Positions 61,001 to 64,000 of a stretch of DNA of 64,000 bases are shown here, piece after piece. The DNA lies in contig NZ_JADKNH010000010.1 of the NCBI RefSeq assembly GCF_015352425.1, forward strand, positions 124,001 through 188,000, given 5' to 3'. The stretch's first letter is position 1. Each line of letters begins with the position of its first letter. This DNA is from Fusibacter ferrireducens. Lineage in GTDB: Bacteria; Bacillota; Clostridia; Peptostreptococcales; Acidaminobacteraceae. A program made the translations under genes and the position numbers. The notes beneath the pieces were generated by a model. That model made no database searches. It was not told the origin of the DNA and was given only the letters and a program-made list of their open reading frames with translations.

Positions 61001-64000
61001 GAAATTCCAACTCGTGGTATCATTAATCCCTGCATAGCTGTTGCCTGATGTGTCATCAAAGGCAGTTGCGTCGATTTGTACATAGTAGCCGGTCTCACCT
61101 GCTAAGGTTATGCTCGGATTCACAGTTATGGTATTGGTGCCGTCACCAGATACCTGAACGCCTGTTACATCGATACTTTCCACTGTGCTGTCGTCACTTG
61201 ATTTCTTTATGACAATATTCCCTGTGCCGACATTTACGACTTCACTAAAGGTGAGCACGAGATTATCATTCACGCCGACGTTGCTTGCGCCGTCTGCTGG
61301 ACTCTTTGTATTAAGTGTTGGTGCGGTTACGTCAGCAGTGGTAAAATTCCAGCTCGTGGTATCATTAATCCCTGCATAGCTGTTGCCTGATGTGTCATCA
61401 AAGGCTGTTGCGTCGATTTGTACATAGTAACCTGTCTCACCGCTTAGAGTCACACTTGGATTAACCGTTATGGTATTGGTGCTGTCACCTGATACCTGAA
61501 CACCTGTTACATCTATGGTTTCCACTGTGCTGTCGTCACTTGATTTCCTTATGACGATATTCCCTGTGCCGACATTTACGGCTTCACTAAAGGTGAACAT
61601 GAGGTTATCATTCACGCCCACATTGGTGCCGCCATCTGTTGGACTTAAGGTACTTATAGTTGGTGCTGTTATATCTTCAGTTGTAAAATTCCAACTCGTG
61701 GTATCGTTAATCCCTGCATAGCTGTTGCCTGATGTGTCATCAAAGGCTGTTGCATCGATTTGTACATAGTAGCCGGTCTCACCTGCTAAGGTTGTGCTCG
61801 GATTCACAGTTATGGTATTGGTGCCGTCACCAGATACCTGAACGCCTGTTACATCTATGGTTTCCACTGTGCTGTCATCGCTTGATTTCTTGATCACGAT
61901 ATTCCCCGTCCCTACATTTACAGCTTCGCTAAAGGTAATTACGAGGTTATCATTCACGCCCACATTGGTGCCACCGTCTGTTGGACTTAGAGTACTTAGG
62001 GTTGGCGCTGTTATATCTTCTGTGGCGAAATTCCAACTCGTGGTATCATTAATCCCTGCATAACTGTTGCCTGATGTGTCATCAAAGGCCGTTGTGTCAA
62101 TTTGCACATAGTAGCCTGTCTCACCTGCTAAAGTTATGCTTGGATTCACAGTTATGGTATTGGTGCCGTCACCTGTTACCTGACCACTTGTTACATCTAT
62201 GGTTTCCACTGTGCTGTTGTCACTTGATTTCTTGATCACGATATTGCCTGTGCCGACGTTTACGAGTTCACTAAAGGTAAGCACGAGGTTATCGTTCACA
62301 CCCACGTTGTTTGCGCCGTCTGCTGGACTCTTTGTATTGAGTGTTGGTGCGGTTACGTCAGCAGTGGTAAAATTCCAGCTCGTGGTATCACTGATGCCAG
62401 CGTAGCTGTTGCCTGATGTGTCATCAAAAGCAGTGCCGTCGATTTGTACATAGTAACCGATCTCACCGGTTAGAGTCACACTTGGATTAACCGTTATGGT
62501 ATTGGTGCCGTCACCTGATACCTGAACACCTGTTACATCTATGGTTTCCACTGTGCTGTCATCGCTTGATTTCTTGATCACGATATTCCCCGTCCCTACA
62601 TTTACAGCTTCGCTAAATGTAATCACGAGGTTATCATTCACGCCCACATTGGTGCCGCCGTCTGTTGGACTTAGGGTACTTAGGGTTGGCGCTGTTATAT
62701 CTTCTGTAATAAAGTTCCAGCTTGTGGTATCATTAATCCCTGCATAGCTGTTGCCTGATGTGTCATCAAAGGCTGTTGCATCGATTTGTACATAGTAGCC
62801 TGTCTCACCAGTTAGAGTCACACTTGGATTAACCGTTATAGTATTGGTGCCGTCACCAGTGACCTGAACGCCTGTTACATCTATACTTTCCACTGTACTG
62901 TCATCGCTTGCCTTCTTAATGACTACGTTACCTGTTCCTACATTTACTGCTTCAGTAAAGGTGAGCACAAGGTTATCGCTCACGCCCACATTGCTTGCGC
63001 CGTCTACAGGACTTAGGCTACTTAGGGTTGGCGCTGTTATATCTTCTGTGGTGAAATTCCAGCTTGTGGCATCATTGATGCCGACATAACTATTACCCAC
63101 AGTATCATCAAAGGCACTTGCATCGATCTGTACATAGTAGCCCGTCTCACCTGCTAAGGTTGTGCTCGGATTTACAGTTATGGTATTGGTACCGTCACCG
63201 GATACCTGAACGCCTGTTACATCTATGGTTTCCACTGTGCTGTCGTCACTTGATTTCTTTATAACGATATTCCCTGTGCCGACGTTTACAACTTCGCTAA
63301 AAGTGAGCACGAGGTTATCGCTTACGCCCACGTTGCTTGCACCATCTGCTGGACTCAGCGTGCTCAGTGTTGGTGCGGTTACATCTGTTGAGAAGCTCAC
63401 TTGTGAGCCATAGCTTGTTCCATTGGCATTGATGACATATGCTCTTGCGTAATATGTGGTATTTGCACTCAAGCCAGTTATGCTTGTGGTAAATGCACCT
63501 GTTGCACTCACACTGCCTTCATCCGTCTTACTGTTTGCAGTCGTCGGTGTGCCAGTTGTATTCCAACAAACACCGTATGCCGTTGGATTGGGCGCGCCCA
63601 AACCAGTGATTGTCCCATTTCCAGTTGCACTTGTTTCAGTGATGCTGCTGACCGCTTGAGTTGTTACGGCAGATGCCTGAGTTTCTGTTGTAAAGTTCCA
63701 ATCACTTGTATTGCTTATGCCTGCGTAGCTGTTACCCGATGTATCATCAAAGGCAGTACCGTCGATCTGTACATAGTAACCCGTGTATCCCGCTAGGTCT
63801 GCACTTGGATTCACGGTTATGGTATCTGTTCCATCTCCGGTTACCATTCCGCTAGTGACATTTATACTTTCTACAGTGCTGTTATCACTCGCCTTTTTAA
63901 TGATGATATTTCCTGTGCCAACATTTACAACTTCACTGAAGGTAATCACGAGATTATCATTCACGCCCACATTGGTGCCGCCGTCTGTTGGACTTAGGGT
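58028..64000 (-). CDS. giant S-layer-homology surface protein, 5' end outside the window
   Basis: At least 1990 aa; the reading frame is still open at the right edge, so the N-terminus and signal peptide are missing. Visible from the N-terminal side: one 114-aa Ig-like (Big_5-like) unit, a fibronectin-like insert, eight more 114-aa units (APTLSTLSPADGASNVGV type), four cadherin-like repeats, the conserved segment and three SLH domains. The part from the cadherin repeats to the C-terminus is nearly identical to the first SLH protein. Predicted cell-surface, wall-anchored adhesin or S-layer protein. Confidence 0.93.
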   Translation of the reverse strand, partial: TLSPTDGGTNVGVNDNLVITFSEVVNVGTGNIIIKKASDNSTVESINVTSGMVTGDGTDTITVNPSADLAGYTGYYVQIDGTAFDDTSGNSYAGISNTSDWNFTTETQASAVTTQAVSSITETSATGNGTITGLGAPNPTAYGVCWNTTGTPTTANSKTDEGSVSATGAFTTSITGLSANTTYYARAYVINANGTSYGSQVSFSTDVTAPTLSTLSPADGASNVGVSDNLVLTFSEVVNVGTGNIVIKKSSDDSTVETIDVTGVQVSGDGTNTITVNPSTTLAGETGYYVQIDASAFDDTVGNSYVGINDATSWNFTTEDITAPTLSSLSPVDGASNVGVSDNLVLTFTEAVNVGTGNVVIKKASDDSTVESIDVTGVQVTGDGTNTITVNPSVTLTGETGYYVQIDATAFDDTSGNSYAGINDTTSWNFITEDITAPTLSTLSPTDGGTNVGVNDNLVITFSEAVNVGTGNIVIKKSSDDSTVETIDVTGVQVSGDGTNTITVNPSVTLTGEIGYYVQIDGTAFDDTSGNSYAGISDTTSWNFTTADVTAPTLNTKSPADGANNVGVNDNLVLTFSELVNVGTGNIVIKKSSDNSTVETIDVTSGQVTGDGTNTITVNPSITLAGETGYYVQIDTTAFDDTSGNSYAGINDTTSWNFATEDITAPTLSTLSPTDGGTNVGVNDNLVITFSEAVNVGTGNIVIKKSSDDSTVETIDVTGVQVSGDGTNTITVNPSTTLAGETGYYVQIDATAFDDTSGNSYAGINDTTSWNFTTEDITAPTISTLSPTDGGTNVGVNDNLMFTFSEAVNVGTGNIVIRKSSDDSTVETIDVTGVQVSGDSTNTITVNPSVTLSGETGYYVQIDATAFDDTSGNSYAGINDTTSWNFTTADVTAPTLNTKSPADGASNVGVNDNLVLTFSEVVNVGTGNIVIKKSSDDSTVESIDVTGVQVSGDGTNTITVNPSITLAGETGYYVQIDATAFDDTSGNSYAGINDTTSWNFTTEDITAPTLSTLSPADGASNVSVNDNLVLTFSEAVNVDTGNIIIKKSSDNTTVESIDVTGTLVTGGGTNTITVNPSVTLIGETGYYVQIDGTAFADAADNHFVGIGDTTSWNFTTIPSDNALLAGIDLNTGTLSPAFASGTQKYTVNVSNSTTSVTLKPTISEAHATLAVTKVVGTSTSSVSVTSAGSVEITPLTYGNNSVNIAVTAQDGTTLKNYVIDINRALSGDMTLSDLSSDVGVWSPSFASEVEYYTVEVPNATTSVHLIPIVNESHAVVTAIKGVVTSGSALTVTMDSSIAVDGLAVGNNAVNVIVTAQDGVSTKTYYVNIKRAASSEVALSNLTVDHGTLSPAFAPDTEHYAVNVSNTITAVTLTPTVSESHSTIKVKRVTSEGSIPVSVTSGSSVIVNALEVGKNSVMITVTAQDEHTTKTYTIDINRAGSSDVTLSDLAVNVGTLTPAFTPEHESYSVKVPNSTTSITLTPITNESHASISINGINRTSGSSIEITPLIEGENSVAIVVTAQDGQSTKTYNLTVIREAYVDNSKDDKPDATPSTDPGTVVGNEQDTVTIVINGKEQSAGKEVKTVTDGKTTVTVAVNNQVIESKIDEAIRDNTAQTGNTIQVPISDTESQVAKVELTGDIVKKLEQNTFDISVKRSNIEYVIPAREFTISKVAESMGVQEQSLVDIKIEVKIAKVDEAVIAQYNEVVANNGSEMVFPPTEFEIVAKTTGNDGITKEVTIGKFSNYVERVMEIPANVDPAKVTTGIVFNSDGTYSHVPTDVFQKDGKWYTRLNSLTNSRYTVIYNPVTVKSVANHWSKAVVNDMASRLIVINPETFEPEQAITRADFSEYLVRALGLYREGTTSTSRYSDVTNANARALGIYIASENGIVSGYPDGTFKPNQQITREEAMVMYRNAMKLTNLTGDDSGRYSTFKDFTEVSGWASESVRDVLSAHIFNGTEPLMISPKSNLKYSEAIQAIRNLLVESNLINR
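60650..64000 (-). repeat. array of 342-bp coding repeats
   Basis: Nine visible units of 342 bp (114 aa), interrupted by one fibronectin-like module near 63370-63690 and continuing past the right edge. Units at about 61.5, 61.9, 62.2 and 62.5 kb are exactly in step. High nucleotide similarity favours copy-number change by recombination. Confidence 0.9.

Noticed and set aside
60777-63659. A ladder of plus-strand open frames of about 68 codons at 342-bp steps
   Set aside because: Antisense shadows of the repeat units of the SLH gene.

Overview
The window is AT-rich DNA with tightly packed operons, strong AGGAGG-type ribosome binding sites, many sigma-54 regulators and S-layer (SLH) proteins. 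It looks like the chromosome of an anaerobic, amino-acid-fermenting Clostridia-type Firmicute. The gene content points to fermentation of 4-aminobutyrate, threonine and other nitrogen compounds. No rRNA, tRNA, CRISPR array or prophage was seen.

Layout. (1) 0.2-7.9 kb: a sigma-54 activator, a convergent class-V PLP enzyme with its own sigma-54 promoter, and a sensory trio made of a TctC-like binding protein, a PucR-type response regulator and a LytS-like kinase. (2) 8-11 kb: threonine-to-glycine module kbl-tdh beside an XRE-cupin regulator; a sigma-A promoter overlapped by two operator-like palindromes lies between them. (3) 11-25.5 kb: a 4-aminobutyrate fermentation island with permease, GABA aminotransferase, glutamate dehydrogenase, 4-hydroxybutyrate dehydrogenase, a short crotonase, 4-hydroxybutyryl-CoA dehydratase, a NifU-like protein and 4-hydroxybutyrate CoA-transferase, with two sigma-54 activators. 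GABA is deaminated to succinate semialdehyde, reduced to 4-hydroxybutyrate, activated to the CoA ester and dehydrated to crotonyl-CoA. (4) 25.6-39 kb: a catabolic cluster of unknown substrate around a sigma-54 activator, with LarB, LarC N-domain, an orphan 90-aa protein, a 3-hydroxyacyl dehydrogenase, a cyclase-family hydrolase, an iron alcohol dehydrogenase, a beta-keto acid cleavage enzyme, a DUF362 protein, an MFS carrier and a thiolase. Three sigma-54 promoters there share a paired enhancer motif. (5) 39.1-49.2 kb: an IS1182-type relic, then a D-glucosaminate-6-phosphate-like pathway (GAPDH, DgaF, DgaE) followed by an operon of HPr, a PRD/EIIB regulator, an amidohydrolase and DUF4310/4311/4312/SFCGS/PRD proteins that looks like an uncharacterised phosphotransfer-linked transport system. 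(6) 49.3-52.9 kb: a cysteine-synthase-like enzyme, a second XRE-cupin regulator and an ECF sigma/anti-sigma pair. (7) 53-64 kb: two giant SLH surface proteins with nearly identical C-terminal halves, the second running off the right edge.

The strongest candidates for undescribed biology are the DUF4310-4312/SFCGS operon, the beta-keto acid cleavage/LarB-LarC1 cluster with its own enhancer code, a Cys-rich domain fused to the CoA-transferase, and a dispersed 85-nt intergenic element with signs of compensatory base changes. Family names come from recalled motifs and similarity, not from database searches.
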